Assembly: GCA_035627375.1 (NCBI GenBank)
Contig: DASPLX010000034.1
Location: 12,358-76,357 of the forward strand
Length of the DNA stretch: 64,000 nucleotides
Source of the DNA: DASPLX01 sp035627375
Lineage (GTDB): Bacteria; Pseudomonadota; Gammaproteobacteria; Burkholderiales; Burkholderiaceae_D
Direction: 5' to 3'
The notes below the pieces were generated by a model. That model did not search any database. It had not been told where the DNA came from and saw only the letters and a program-made list of their open reading frames with translations. Below, piece by piece: positions 27,394 to 35,710 of the stretch; positions within the stretch are counted from its first letter, which is position 1; the number at the start of each line of letters is the position of its first letter. The position numbers were made by a program, and so were the translations under genes.

Positions 27394-29174
27394 GCCGCTT
27401 GCTCCTGCCGCTCGCCGGTCTGCAGGCGCCACAATCCCGCATAGATGCCGTTCCTGGCGAGCAATTCCTCGTGCGTGCCGGACTCGGCGATGCGGCCGCC
27501 GTCGAGCACGTGGATGCAATCGGCATGGCGGATCGTCGACAAGCGGTGCGCGATGATGAGGCTGGTGCGGCCGACCACCAGGCGGTCGAGCGAGCGCTGG
27601 ATCGCTGCCTCGGTTTCGTTGTCGACGGCCGAGGTCGCTTCGTCGAGGATCAGGATCGGCGGGTCTTTCAGGATGGCGCGCGCCAGCGCCAGCCGTTGAC
27701 GCTGGCCGCCCGACAGCTTCATGCCGCGTTCGCCGACCTGGGTGCGGTAACCGTGCGGCAGGGCGGCGATGAATTCGTGCGCTTCCGCCGCCCGCGCCGC
27801 CGCCTCGATCCGCTCGAGCGGAACGTCTTGTACGCCGTAGGCGATGTTTTCCGCGACCGTGGCGTCGGCCAGGAAGGTATCTTGCGCGACATAGCCGATG
27901 GCGCGCCGCAAGTCCTGCAGGTTGAGCGCGCCGATCGGCTGGCCATCCAGGCGGATCGCGCCTTCCTGCGGTTCGTAGAAGCGCAGCAGCAGCTTGGTCA
28001 GCGTGCTCTTGCCGCCGCCGGTGCCGCCGACGAACGCGATGGTCTGGCCGGCGGCGATCCGCAAGTCGATGCCGTCGAGCGCCGGGCGGGCCCCGCCCTC
28101 GTACGCGAAGCGGACGTTCTCGAAAACGAGCTCGCCGCGCACGCCGTCCGGCCCGCGCAGCGGCAGATGCTTGCCTTCGTAGGGAATCGCCACCGGCGAT
28201 TCGAGCAGGTCCATCACGCGCTGGATCGACGCCATCGAGCGCTGGTACAGATCGGTCATCTCGGCCAGCCGCGTCAAGGGCCACAGCAGGCGTTGGGTCA
28301 GGTAGACCAGCACGGAATAGCTGCCGACGCCGAGCTCGCCGTTCAACGCCAGGAAACCGCCGTACAGCAGCGTGACGGTGAAGCCGGCCAGGATCGCCAT
28401 TCGGATCACGGGCGTGATCGCCGCCGACCAGCGGATCGCTTCGCCGTTGCGGGCGCGATAGGCATCGGAGCCCTGGCGGATGTGCTCGGCTTCGAAATCC
28501 TCGGCGGTGTAGGCCTTGATCGTGGCGATGCCGGTCAGGTTGTTGTTCAGCCGCGCCGACAGGGAGCCTGCGGCTTCGCGCACCGCGGTATAGCGCGGCG
28601 CCAGACGGGCCTGGAACCAGAATGCGCCGTACAGGATGAACGGCACCGGCACCAGCGCCAGGAAGGCGAGCTTGCTGGTCAGCATGAAGAACACGGCGCC
28701 GACCATGACCGAGCCGCAGAACACCTGGATCAGGTCGTTCGCGCCGCCGTTCAGGAAACGTTCCATCTGGTTGATGTCGTCGTTCAGGATCGCCATCAGG
28801 TTGCCGGTGCGGTTGCGCTCGAAATAAGGCAGGTCGAGCTTCTGCACATGGCGGTAGGCTTCCATGCGCATGTCGTGCTGCAGGTTCTGCGCCAAGCGGC
28901 GCCAGCGCACCTCGTAGAGATATTCGAACAGCGATTCGAACACCCAGATCGCGACCGTCAGCAGCGCGAGCGCGACCAGTTGATCCTTCGGGTCGGCGAT
29001 GCCGGCCTTGGCGAGAAAGGATTCCTTGCGATTGACGACGACGTCGACCGCGACGCCGATCAGGATCTCGGGCAAGACATCGAACAGCTTGTTGAGGACC
29101 GAATAGATCGAAGCGATCGCGACGTCGGCGCGATACTGCTTGGCGTAGGAGAACAGGCGGCGTAGTGGTTGCAT
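27390..29174 (-). CDS. ABC exporter, fused membrane and ATPase domains
   Basis: 594 residues, a half-transporter that works as a dimer. Six-helix membrane domain (1-310), then the ATPase with Walker A VGGTGGGKSTL, signature LSGGQRQRLALARA, Walker B ILILDEATSAVD and the H-loop IIAHRLSTIRHAD. Resembles MsbA/lipid- or drug-export ABC proteins. First gene of an operon with GNAT and XRE genes; a regulator and acetyltransferase with an exporter suggest defence against or handling of a small amine, which is inference. Confidence 0.93.
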   Translation of the reverse strand: MQPLRRLFSYAKQYRADVAIASIYSVLNKLFDVLPEILIGVAVDVVVNRKESFLAKAGIADPKDQLVALALLTVAIWVFESLFEYLYEVRWRRLAQNLQHDMRMEAYRHVQKLDLPYFERNRTGNLMAILNDDINQMERFLNGGANDLIQVFCGSVMVGAVFFMLTSKLAFLALVPVPFILYGAFWFQARLAPRYTAVREAAGSLSARLNNNLTGIATIKAYTAEDFEAEHIRQGSDAYRARNGEAIRWSAAITPVIRMAILAGFTVTLLYGGFLALNGELGVGSYSVLVYLTQRLLWPLTRLAEMTDLYQRSMASIQRVMDLLESPVAIPYEGKHLPLRGPDGVRGELVFENVRFAYEGGARPALDGIDLRIAAGQTIAFVGGTGGGKSTLTKLLLRFYEPQEGAIRLDGQPIGALNLQDLRRAIGYVAQDTFLADATVAENIAYGVQDVPLERIEAAARAAEAHEFIAALPHGYRTQVGERGMKLSGGQRQRLALARAILKDPPILILDEATSAVDNETEAAIQRSLDRLVVGRTSLIIAHRLSTIRHADCIHVLDGGRIAESGTHEELLARNGIYAGLWRLQTGERQEQAA

Positions 29175-29374
29175 GGATGGCGAGGGCGGAAATGGCGTTT
29201 GGCGTGAAACGACGCGCGGCGTGAAGCGCTATGTTAGCCGCTTGCCGCCGTGTCTGCATGGCAACGCCGCCGAGCTGGGACGTTGAATTTTGTCGAAGGT
29301 CAAGATTCCCGCATGGCAGCGGCATACACTGGTTTCCTGCCTGCACGAGGCAGATCCTGGAACTGGAGCGAGAC

Positions 29375-29566
29375 ATGAATCAGCCGGATGAGAAGCGCCC
29401 GCAAGACCCGTTTGAAGCGGCAAGTTATGATTTGAACAAGTTCAGGGAGCGGCGCGTAGCCGATCGCCGTTTCCAACAGCGCGATACGCCGGATCGGCGC
29501 AAGACGAACGCCGCAGCGCCGCAAGAACCGATCCCGACGCCATGGGATGTCCCGCTGAAACACTAA
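29375..29566 (+). CDS. Small charged hypothetical protein
   Basis: 63 residues, MNQPDEKRPQDPFEAASYDL then an Arg-rich middle (NKFRERRVADRRFQQRDTPD) and a Pro-rich tail. No signal or membrane segment. GGAG precedes the ATG. Codon third positions are GC-rich as in neighbouring genes. Divergent from the ABC exporter, 200 bp away. Unrecognised; likely real. Confidence 0.55.
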   Translation: MNQPDEKRPQDPFEAASYDLNKFRERRVADRRFQQRDTPDRRKTNAAAPQEPIPTPWDVPLKH

Positions 29567-29643
29567 GAGCCCATCGCCGCAGGCGGACGCTGCCATGGGC
29601 TCCAATAGTTTCAATGTCTGCGACTGGTGCCGGGTTCTTGCCG

Positions 29644-29681
29644 GCAATGCTATGCTGACGGTTCCGCCAGCATAGCATTGC
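29644..29681 (+). repeat. 14-bp perfect inverted repeat just before the hydrolase start
   Basis: GCAATGCTATGCTG (29644-29657) and CAGCATAGCATTGC (29668-29681) with a 10-base loop that can pair further (CGG with CCG). The stem ends eight bases before the ATG at 29690, where a ribosome site should be, and no Shine-Dalgarno sequence is visible. It may limit translation or be an operator; it lacks the T run of a terminator. Confidence 0.55.
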
Positions 29682-29689
29682 AAGCCCCC

Positions 29690-30472
29690 ATGCCCTTCGC
29701 AGAATTGCAGTGGAAACAGCGTCCCGTCCGGCTCGAATATCAATGGGTCGGCGCGGCGCGGTCGGAATATCCGGTCGTGGTCTTTCTGCACGAAGGACTC
29801 GGCAGCGTCGCGATGTGGAAGGATTTTCCGGAGCGCTTCTGCGCCGAATACGGATTCCGCGGACTGGTGTTCTCGCGCTACGGTTACGGCGAATCGACGC
29901 CGCGGCCGCGCGCTGAAACGGTGCCGCTCGATTATCTGCGCGAACAAGCCCATGAGGCTTTGCCGGCCTTGCTGGCGCAGTTGCGGATCGATCGGCCGTG
30001 GCTGTTCGGTCATAGCGACGGCGCCTCGATCGCCTTGCTCTACGCCAGCCGCTTTCCGCGGGATACCGGCGGCATCGTCGCGATGGCGCCGCATATCTTC
30101 GTCGAGGAAATCACGCTGGACGGCATCCGGCGGGCGCGCGCCGCCTGGCTCGCCACCGATCTGAGGCAGCGGCTGGCCCGTTATCACCTCGATGCGGAAT
30201 CGGTCTTCCGCGGCTGGAACGATACCTGGCTCGATCCGGCGTTTCGCGGCTGGAACATCGAAGCCGAATTGCCGGCCATCCGTTGTCCGGCGCTCCTGGT
30301 CCAGGGCGAGGACGACGAATACGGCACGCTCGAGCAACTGTACGGCATCCGGCGCAAGGTGCCGCATGCGGAAGTGCTGGCGCTCGAGGATTGCGGCCAT
30401 GCGCCGCATCGCGATCAGCCCGACCTGTTGGGCAAGTGCGCGGCGCGTTTCATCAAGGAACGTTCGCCCTGA
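29690..30472 (+). CDS. Alpha/beta hydrolase
   Basis: 260 residues. Strand-turn FLHEGLGSV, nucleophile elbow FGHSDGAS with S109, acidic residue in QGEDDEYG and histidine in CGHAPHRD complete a catalytic triad. Cytoplasmic; no signal peptide. Substrate unknown. The ATG at 29690 gives a normal family N-terminus; a GTG at 29627 would add 21 unlike residues and run through the hairpin. Confidence 0.88.
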   Translation: MPFAELQWKQRPVRLEYQWVGAARSEYPVVVFLHEGLGSVAMWKDFPERFCAEYGFRGLVFSRYGYGESTPRPRAETVPLDYLREQAHEALPALLAQLRIDRPWLFGHSDGASIALLYASRFPRDTGGIVAMAPHIFVEEITLDGIRRARAAWLATDLRQRLARYHLDAESVFRGWNDTWLDPAFRGWNIEAELPAIRCPALLVQGEDDEYGTLEQLYGIRRKVPHAEVLALEDCGHAPHRDQPDLLGKCAARFIKERSP

Positions 30473-30491
30473 TTCAATCCTTGCGCCCCAT

Positions 30492-31106
30492 TCAGTTCAT
30501 TTGGTCCGTTCGGTCCGCCTCGTAGCGCCGCAATTCCTCGAGCGTATTGATGTTGCGGAACGCGTCCTCGTCGGCGAATCTCACCTCGACGACTTTCAAG
30601 CTGCGATACCAGGCATCGACCTTGCGACCGCCGTCCTGCAGGAAGGCGGTCAGGTGCGGCAGCAGGCCGGTTTTCAAGAGGCAGAACACCGGATGCGGCT
30701 GCCGGCTTTCGCCGTCGCCGGTGACCGCCACGGCGAGGTCGGCATCAGCTTGCCGCAGCGCGCTCGCCAGCCGCGCGACCAGGTCGGCGGGCAGGAAAGG
30801 CGAGTCGCACGGGGCCGTGGCCAGATAAGGCGTCGCGCAATGGCGCAAGGCCGTCTGCAGTCCGGCCAGCGGTCCGGCGAAATCCGGCGTCTCGTCCGGC
30901 CAGACCGGCAGGCCGAACGCCGCGTAGCGGTCGAGATTCTGGTTGGCGTTGATCATCAGGCCGCCGACTTGCGGCGCCAGGCGCGCCACTACATGCGCCG
31001 CCATCGGCGCGCCGCGGAACGGCTGCAAGCCCTTGTCGACGCCACCCATGCGGGAGCCGCGTCCGCCGGCCAGCACGACGCCGGTGATTTGATCTGTGGA
31101 TATCAT
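30492..31106 (-). CDS. mobA: Molybdenum cofactor guanylyltransferase
   Basis: 204 residues. Nucleotidyltransferase with the MobA signature VVLAGGRGSRMGGVDKGL, MINANQN, DETPDFAGPLAG and APCDSPFLP. It attaches GMP to molybdopterin, making the bis-MGD cofactor of formate dehydrogenases, nitrate reductases and DMSO-reductase-family enzymes. It lies 0.9 kb from fdhD and the tungstate transporter, pointing to cofactor supply for a Mo/W formate dehydrogenase encoded elsewhere. Confidence 0.95.
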   Translation of the reverse strand: MISTDQITGVVLAGGRGSRMGGVDKGLQPFRGAPMAAHVVARLAPQVGGLMINANQNLDRYAAFGLPVWPDETPDFAGPLAGLQTALRHCATPYLATAPCDSPFLPADLVARLASALRQADADLAVAVTGDGESRQPHPVFCLLKTGLLPHLTAFLQDGGRKVDAWYRSLKVVEVRFADEDAFRNINTLEELRRYEADRTDQMN

Positions 31107-31154
31107 CGTTGCGGAAAGCCAGGACGAGAAGAGGCCGTCACGATAGCATGCCGC

Positions 31155-31826
31155 TCAAGCCGGCGGACAAGCCGCCTGCACCAGTTCCAGCACGTATTCC
31201 CCGGCATCCATGCCCGGCAGGCTGAAAGCCAGCCATTCGTGCCAGACCGATTCGTCCGGCAGGTCGGCATGCACCGGAAATCCGCAGAAGCGGCAATGCG
31301 GCGGCGCCGTGGATTCCGCCTTGACGCAATACAAGGTGACGCTGTCGCCTCGATAAGGCATGCTGCCGTTCTCGGCCAGCACGAAGGCGCGGATGTCGCG
31401 CCGCGGCAGGCGGGCGCGCCAATAGGGCAGGAACATGAAGGTATGGATGGCGGCCACGCCGTCGCGGTCGATGACGGCTTTCATGCCGTGGCCGAGCAGC
31501 GCCAGGCCAAGCAGCGCGAACCCGAGCGCGGCCAGGTTCATGACCAGGGGCGCGCTGGTCGGATCGGGGAGCAGGCGATCGACGGCGAAGGCGATCCACG
31601 GCGTTTCGATGTTGCCGCTCATGCTGGATTTCTTGCGCGACCCGAGCGCTTGCAGTGTCCAGAATAGCAACGGCAAGGCCAGGCATAGCAGCCCGATCCA
31701 GCCGTGGCGGCCGATCGGCGTGGTCAGTATCAAGCGTTCGCCCCGGCGGCGGATGGTCAGCACGCGCGGCGTGAGCGCGTCCGGTTTCCTCGACGGTTCC
31801 TGGCGGTCCATGTTGGCGGCGGGCAT
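31155..31826 (-). CDS. Two-helix membrane protein of unknown function
   Basis: 223 residues from the ATG at 31826; other starts at 31811 or 31901 are possible because no ribosome site is clear. Two hydrophobic segments (about 50-70, GWIGLLCLALPLLFWTLQAL; and about 100-125) precede a C-terminal soluble part with a few cysteines (CVKAES, HCRFCGF, QAACPP). Not recognised. Its position between mobA and fdhD is the only hint of role. Confidence 0.6.
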   Translation of the reverse strand: MPAANMDRQEPSRKPDALTPRVLTIRRRGERLILTTPIGRHGWIGLLCLALPLLFWTLQALGSRKKSSMSGNIETPWIAFAVDRLLPDPTSAPLVMNLAALGFALLGLALLGHGMKAVIDRDGVAAIHTFMFLPYWRARLPRRDIRAFVLAENGSMPYRGDSVTLYCVKAESTAPPHCRFCGFPVHADLPDESVWHEWLAFSLPGMDAGEYVLELVQAACPPA

Positions 31827-31969
31827 GATGCGGATGGCGACAGCATAACAAGCGCCGGGCCGGAGAGCGAGGTCCGCGCGCCGCACCGGTACAATTGCCA
31901 ATCGGGCCCGGCCGCAGTATCGTGCCGGTAGCGTGCCGGTCCGGCCGCCATCCTTCTAGAATCGTTTTC

Positions 31970-32809
31970 ATGACGCGTCCGCAACTATCCCATGCCGTTA
32001 CCTGCCTGACCCAGGAGATCGAGGTCCTCGACGAGCGCGGCCGCGCATCGCTGATCTCGATACCGGCCGAGCGCCCGTTGACGGTCTACCTCGACAAGCG
32101 CGAGCTGGTGACGCTGATGACGCTCGGCGGCGCGCCCGAGGCGCTGGTGCTCGGCTACCTGCGCAACCAGCGCTTCGTGCGCGCGCTCGACGAGATCGCC
32201 GCCATCCAGGTCGATTGGGAAGTCGAGGCGGCGGCGGTCACGACGCGCCACGGCGTGGACCGCATCGAGGAACTCACCGCGAAACGCGTGGTGACCACCG
32301 GTTGCGGCCAGGGCACCGTGTTCGGCGGCTTGATGGATGAAGTCGAGGCCATCGCATTGCCGCGCGACGGACGGCTCGCGCAATCGACCCTGTACAAGAT
32401 CGTCGACACGATCCGCCTGCAGCAATCGATCTACAAGCAGGCCGGCTCGGTCCACGGCTGCGCGCTGTTCTCGCCGGCCGGCGACTTGCTGTACTTCGTC
32501 GAGGACGTTGGCCGCCACAACGCGGTGGACACGATCGCCGGCAAGATGTGGCTCGACGGCGTGACGGGCGGGGACAAGGTGTTCTACACGACCGGGCGCC
32601 TGACCTCCGAAATGGTCATCAAGGGAGCGCAAATGGGCATTCCCTTCCTGTTGTCGCGTTCGGGGACGACGCAGATGGGCCTGGCCGTCGCGCAACAGCT
32701 CGGCGTGACCATGCTGGCGCGTTGCACCGGCAAGCATTTCCTGCTGGTGTCGGGCCGGGAAAGACTGCAGTTCGAACCGCAGCTGCTCGAAGCGCTGCGC
32801 ATCGCCTGA
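31970..32809 (+). CDS. fdhD: Formate dehydrogenase accessory sulfurtransferase FdhD
   Basis: 279 residues. FdhD moves sulfur from IscS to the molybdenum (or tungsten) cofactor of formate dehydrogenase. Family features: ERPLTVYLDKRELVTLMTLG, GSVHGCALFSPAG, EDVGRHNAVDTIAG and GRLTSEMVIK. The usual CxxC loop (CGVCG in E. coli) reads GCGQGT here, keeping only the first cysteine. No strong ribosome site precedes the ATG. 18 bp before tupB, so co-transcribed with tungstate uptake. Confidence 0.94.
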   Translation: MTRPQLSHAVTCLTQEIEVLDERGRASLISIPAERPLTVYLDKRELVTLMTLGGAPEALVLGYLRNQRFVRALDEIAAIQVDWEVEAAAVTTRHGVDRIEELTAKRVVTTGCGQGTVFGGLMDEVEAIALPRDGRLAQSTLYKIVDTIRLQQSIYKQAGSVHGCALFSPAGDLLYFVEDVGRHNAVDTIAGKMWLDGVTGGDKVFYTTGRLTSEMVIKGAQMGIPFLLSRSGTTQMGLAVAQQLGVTMLARCTGKHFLLVSGRERLQFEPQLLEALRIA

Positions 32810-32827
32810 GTCGCTCCCGGTGAAATC

Positions 32828-33562
32828 ATGTACTTGATCGACGCCATCGGAGCAGCCTTCGGCTTGCTGGCCGCCGGCGATCCGGCGCTGTGGCAGATCG
32901 TCTGGGTTTCGCTGAAGACCGCCGTCGCGGGACTGGCGATCGCGGCGCCGCTGGCGATCGGCGCCGGTTATCTGCTGGCGACCAAGACCTTTCCTTGCCA
33001 TCGCATCGCCATCTGGCTGGCGCAGGCGGCCGTGTCGCTGCCGACCGTGCTGATCGGGCTCCTGCTTTACCTGCTGCTGTCGCGCCAGGGGCCGCTCGGC
33101 GGACTGCAATGGCTGTTCTCGCAGCCCGGCATCGTCGCCGGGCAGGCCTTGATCGCCTTGCCGGTCCTGACCGCGTTCACGCTGGCGGCGGTGCAGGCGG
33201 CCGATCCGCGTCTGGCGGAGACCGCGTTCACGCTCGGCGCCTCGCGGCTGCGCGTGATGCTGACCGTGCTGCATGAAGTCCGCTTCGGCGTGATGGCTGC
33301 GCTGATCAACGGTTTCGGCCGCGTGATCTCCGAAGTCGGTTGCGCGCTGATGGTCGGCGGCAATATCGCCGGCGAGACGCGCACGATCACCACCGCGATC
33401 GCGCTCGAGACCAGCAAGGGCGAATTCGCGCAAGGCATCGCGCTCGGCATCGTGCTGATCGCATTCGCCCTGCTGATCAATGCCGCCCTGATGCTGCTGC
33501 AGGGCGATGTGCGGGCCGGACGCGCGGCGCGCGCCGCGCTGGAACGGGAGGCCGCGCGATGA
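32828..33562 (+). CDS. tupB: Tungstate ABC transporter permease
   Basis: 244 residues with about five to six membrane helices and the permease coupling loop in ETAFTLGASRLRVMLTVLHE. Sequence such as GFGRVISEVGCALMVGGNIAGETRT is typical of TupB/WtpB-type permeases. Assignment to tungstate rests on the adjacent TupA. The last four bases overlap tupC (ATGA). Confidence 0.9.
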   Translation: MYLIDAIGAAFGLLAAGDPALWQIVWVSLKTAVAGLAIAAPLAIGAGYLLATKTFPCHRIAIWLAQAAVSLPTVLIGLLLYLLLSRQGPLGGLQWLFSQPGIVAGQALIALPVLTAFTLAAVQAADPRLAETAFTLGASRLRVMLTVLHEVRFGVMAALINGFGRVISEVGCALMVGGNIAGETRTITTAIALETSKGEFAQGIALGIVLIAFALLINAALMLLQGDVRAGRAARAALEREAAR

Positions 33563-34248
33563 GCCTGCTCTCGCTGCGCGGATTGCGCAAGTGCTTCGGG
33601 CCGCGCCTGCTGTTCGATATCGAGGCGCTGGAGATCGACGAAGCCGCGGCGTATGTCCTGACCGGCGCCAACGGCAGCGGCAAGAGCACGCTGCTGCGCA
33701 TCCTGGCCGGCCTGGAAACGGCGCAGGCGGATCATGTCCGGTTCCTGGGCGCGCCGGCGGCGCTGCATCCCTATCCGGAGGCGATGCGCCGCGACATCGT
33801 CTACGTGCATCAGCACCCGGTGATGTTCTCGACCAGCGTGGAACGCAATATCGCCTACGGCTTGCGATCGCGGCGCATGGCGCCGGCCGAGATCCGGGAG
33901 CGCGTCGACGCGGCGCTGGCGTGGGCCGGCATCGCGCATTTGCGCGATCGCGATCCGGTCCTGCTCTCCGGCGGCGAAAAGCAGCGCATCGCCCTGGCGC
34001 GCGCCAAGGTCTTGCGGCCGAAGCTGCTGCTGCTCGACGAGCCGACCGCCAACCTGGACGGGCCGGCGCGCGAGCAGGTGATCGCCATGATCCCGGCTTT
34101 GCTGCGGGAGGGCGCCAGCGTCGTGATGGCTTGCCATGACCGCGACTTGATCGCCTTGCCCGGCGTGCGCCGGATCAAGCTCAAGAACGGCCGGCTCGTC
34201 CATCGCCATCGCGATGGCGAAACATGGCCGCTTCGCTCCTTGGGATAA
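33559..34248 (+). CDS. tupC: Tungstate ABC transporter ATP-binding protein
   Basis: 229 residues. Walker A TGANGSGKSTLLRILAG, Q-loop YVHQHPVMFS, signature LSGGEKQRIALARA, Walker B LLLLDEPTANLD, and H-loop ACHDRD. It lacks the C-terminal TOBE regulatory domain of molybdate ModC. Coupled to tupB by an ATGA overlap and 10 bp before tupA. Confidence 0.92.
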   Translation: MSLLSLRGLRKCFGPRLLFDIEALEIDEAAAYVLTGANGSGKSTLLRILAGLETAQADHVRFLGAPAALHPYPEAMRRDIVYVHQHPVMFSTSVERNIAYGLRSRRMAPAEIRERVDAALAWAGIAHLRDRDPVLLSGGEKQRIALARAKVLRPKLLLLDEPTANLDGPAREQVIAMIPALLREGASVVMACHDRDLIALPGVRRIKLKNGRLVHRHRDGETWPLRSLG

Positions 34249-34258
34249 GGAACAGCAT

Positions 34259-35080
34259 ATGCACGCTTTATCGATGCGCCGCCTTCTTCCGCTGCTGCTT
34301 GCCGCTTTCTGCATCATGCCGGCGCGGGCGCAGCAAGTCATCCGGCTATCGACCACCACCAGCACCGACAATTCGGGCCTGCTGAACCACCTGCTGCCGG
34401 CCTTCGAGGCGCGGACCGGTTCCAAGGTGCACGTCATCGCGGTCGGCACCGGCAAGGCGCTCGAAATGGCGAAGAACGGCGACGTCGACGCGACCCTGGT
34501 GCATGCCCGCCCGGCCGAGGACAAGTTCATGGCCGACGGCCACGGCGCCGGGCGGCGCGACGTGATGTACAACGATTTCATCCTGGTCGGACCGGATTCG
34601 GATCCGCTCGGCCTGCGCGGCGGGAAGGATATCCTGGCCGCCTTGAAAAGAATCGCCGAGCGCCGCGCGAAGTTCATTGCGCGCGGCGACAATTCGGGCA
34701 CCGACCTGATGGAAAAATCCTGGTGGAAGGAACTCGGCCTCCAACCCGGCGGCGGCAACGGCAACTACCTGTCGGCCGGACTCGGCATGGGCGCCGTGCT
34801 GAACATGGCGGCCGAGTTGCGGGCCTATACGCTGACGGATCGCGCCACGTATGTCGCGTATCGCGCCAAGACCGGCCTTGCCGTCATGGTGGAGGGCGAT
34901 CCGCGCATGTTCAATCCTTACGGCATCATCGCCGTCAATGCGGCGCGCCATCCCTCCGTCAATCATCGCGGCGCGATGCAATTGATCGAATGGATCACCT
35001 CGCCGGAAGGACAACGAAGGATCGCCGGCTTTCGGGTGGAAGGACAGCCCTTGTTTTTTCCGCTGGCCGGTGCCAAGTGA
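34259..35080 (+). CDS. tupA: Tungstate-binding periplasmic protein
   Basis: 273 residues with a signal peptide ending about ARAQ. Mature protein begins VIRLSTTTSTDNSGLLNHLL; the TTTST...SGLL motif is diagnostic for TupA, whose threonines and serine bind the tungstate oxyanion. Further: RGDNSGTDLMEKSWW and GLAVMVEGDPRMFNPYG. The ATG at 34259 follows AAGGAACAG. Completes the tupBCA transporter. Confidence 0.93.
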   Translation: MHALSMRRLLPLLLAAFCIMPARAQQVIRLSTTTSTDNSGLLNHLLPAFEARTGSKVHVIAVGTGKALEMAKNGDVDATLVHARPAEDKFMADGHGAGRRDVMYNDFILVGPDSDPLGLRGGKDILAALKRIAERRAKFIARGDNSGTDLMEKSWWKELGLQPGGGNGNYLSAGLGMGAVLNMAAELRAYTLTDRATYVAYRAKTGLAVMVEGDPRMFNPYGIIAVNAARHPSVNHRGAMQLIEWITSPEGQRRIAGFRVEGQPLFFPLAGAK

Positions 35081-35113
35081 GAGCGCGCGTGGAAAAAGCA
35101 AGAGAAAAGGCAA

Positions 35114-35212
35114 TCAGGCGATGGCGACGTCGCAGATGCCGAGCAGCAGCAGGCCGAGCGCCAGCTGTTGCATCAGCCGCTTCCTGAACGAAGGTTTCCT
35201 GGGCGACTTCAT
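35114..35212 (-). CDS. Possible tiny membrane protein
   Basis: A 32-residue frame reading MKSPRKPSFRKRLMQQ followed by one hydrophobic segment LALGLLLLGICDVAIA. A very basic N-terminus then a single helix is typical of small membrane proteins or signal-anchor peptides. GGAAG lies before the ATG. Downstream of tupA on the opposite strand. Support is composition only. Confidence 0.35.
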   Translation of the reverse strand: MKSPRKPSFRKRLMQQLALGLLLLGICDVAIA

Positions 35213-35348
35213 CGGTTTCTTCCGATCGTGACGAATGAATAACCGTTGCCGTGGAATTCGCCGCTTCGTTTTCGCGATGCAACGCGGAGTCCGAAATGAC
35301 GTCTAAGGTTTCGTTTGCCGTCTCCGAAAAAGGGCGAAAGGATCACCC

Positions 35349-35603
35349 ATGAGAAAGCTGCTATTCATCCTATGGCATATGAGTAAGAGCGATTTGCGCC
35401 TGCTCTGGTTCGCGTTGCGGCATCCGCGGCGGCCGGCATGGCTGGTGCCGGCCGTGTTGCTGCTCTTGCTCTACGCGATCGCGCCCTTCAGTTATGCGAT
35501 ACCGCTGCTCGGCCTCGTCGACGACGTCGTGCTGGTGCCCTTGATGTTCCACTATCTGCTGAAGCTGCTGCCGAAAGACATATTCACGGGCCCGGTTCGA
35601 TGA
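35349..35603 (+). CDS. DUF1232 (YkvA-like) small membrane protein
   Basis: 84 residues with one or two membrane helices (PAWLVPAVLLLLLYAIAPFS). The segment SYAIPLLGLVDDVVLVPLMF matches the DUF1232 pattern (I-P-x-x-G-xxDD). Function unknown. Stands alone about 110 bp before the MATE gene. Confidence 0.8.
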   Translation: MRKLLFILWHMSKSDLRLLWFALRHPRRPAWLVPAVLLLLLYAIAPFSYAIPLLGLVDDVVLVPLMFHYLLKLLPKDIFTGPVR

Positions 35604-35710
35604 TCCGGCCTCGCGTTTCAGCCTAATCCGCGGCGCCCGGACGGCGCGGCGGGTTTCCTGCCGACAATTCCGATTGTCAGTAAAATGCAAGGTTTTGCAG
35701 CGGGGTCGTC

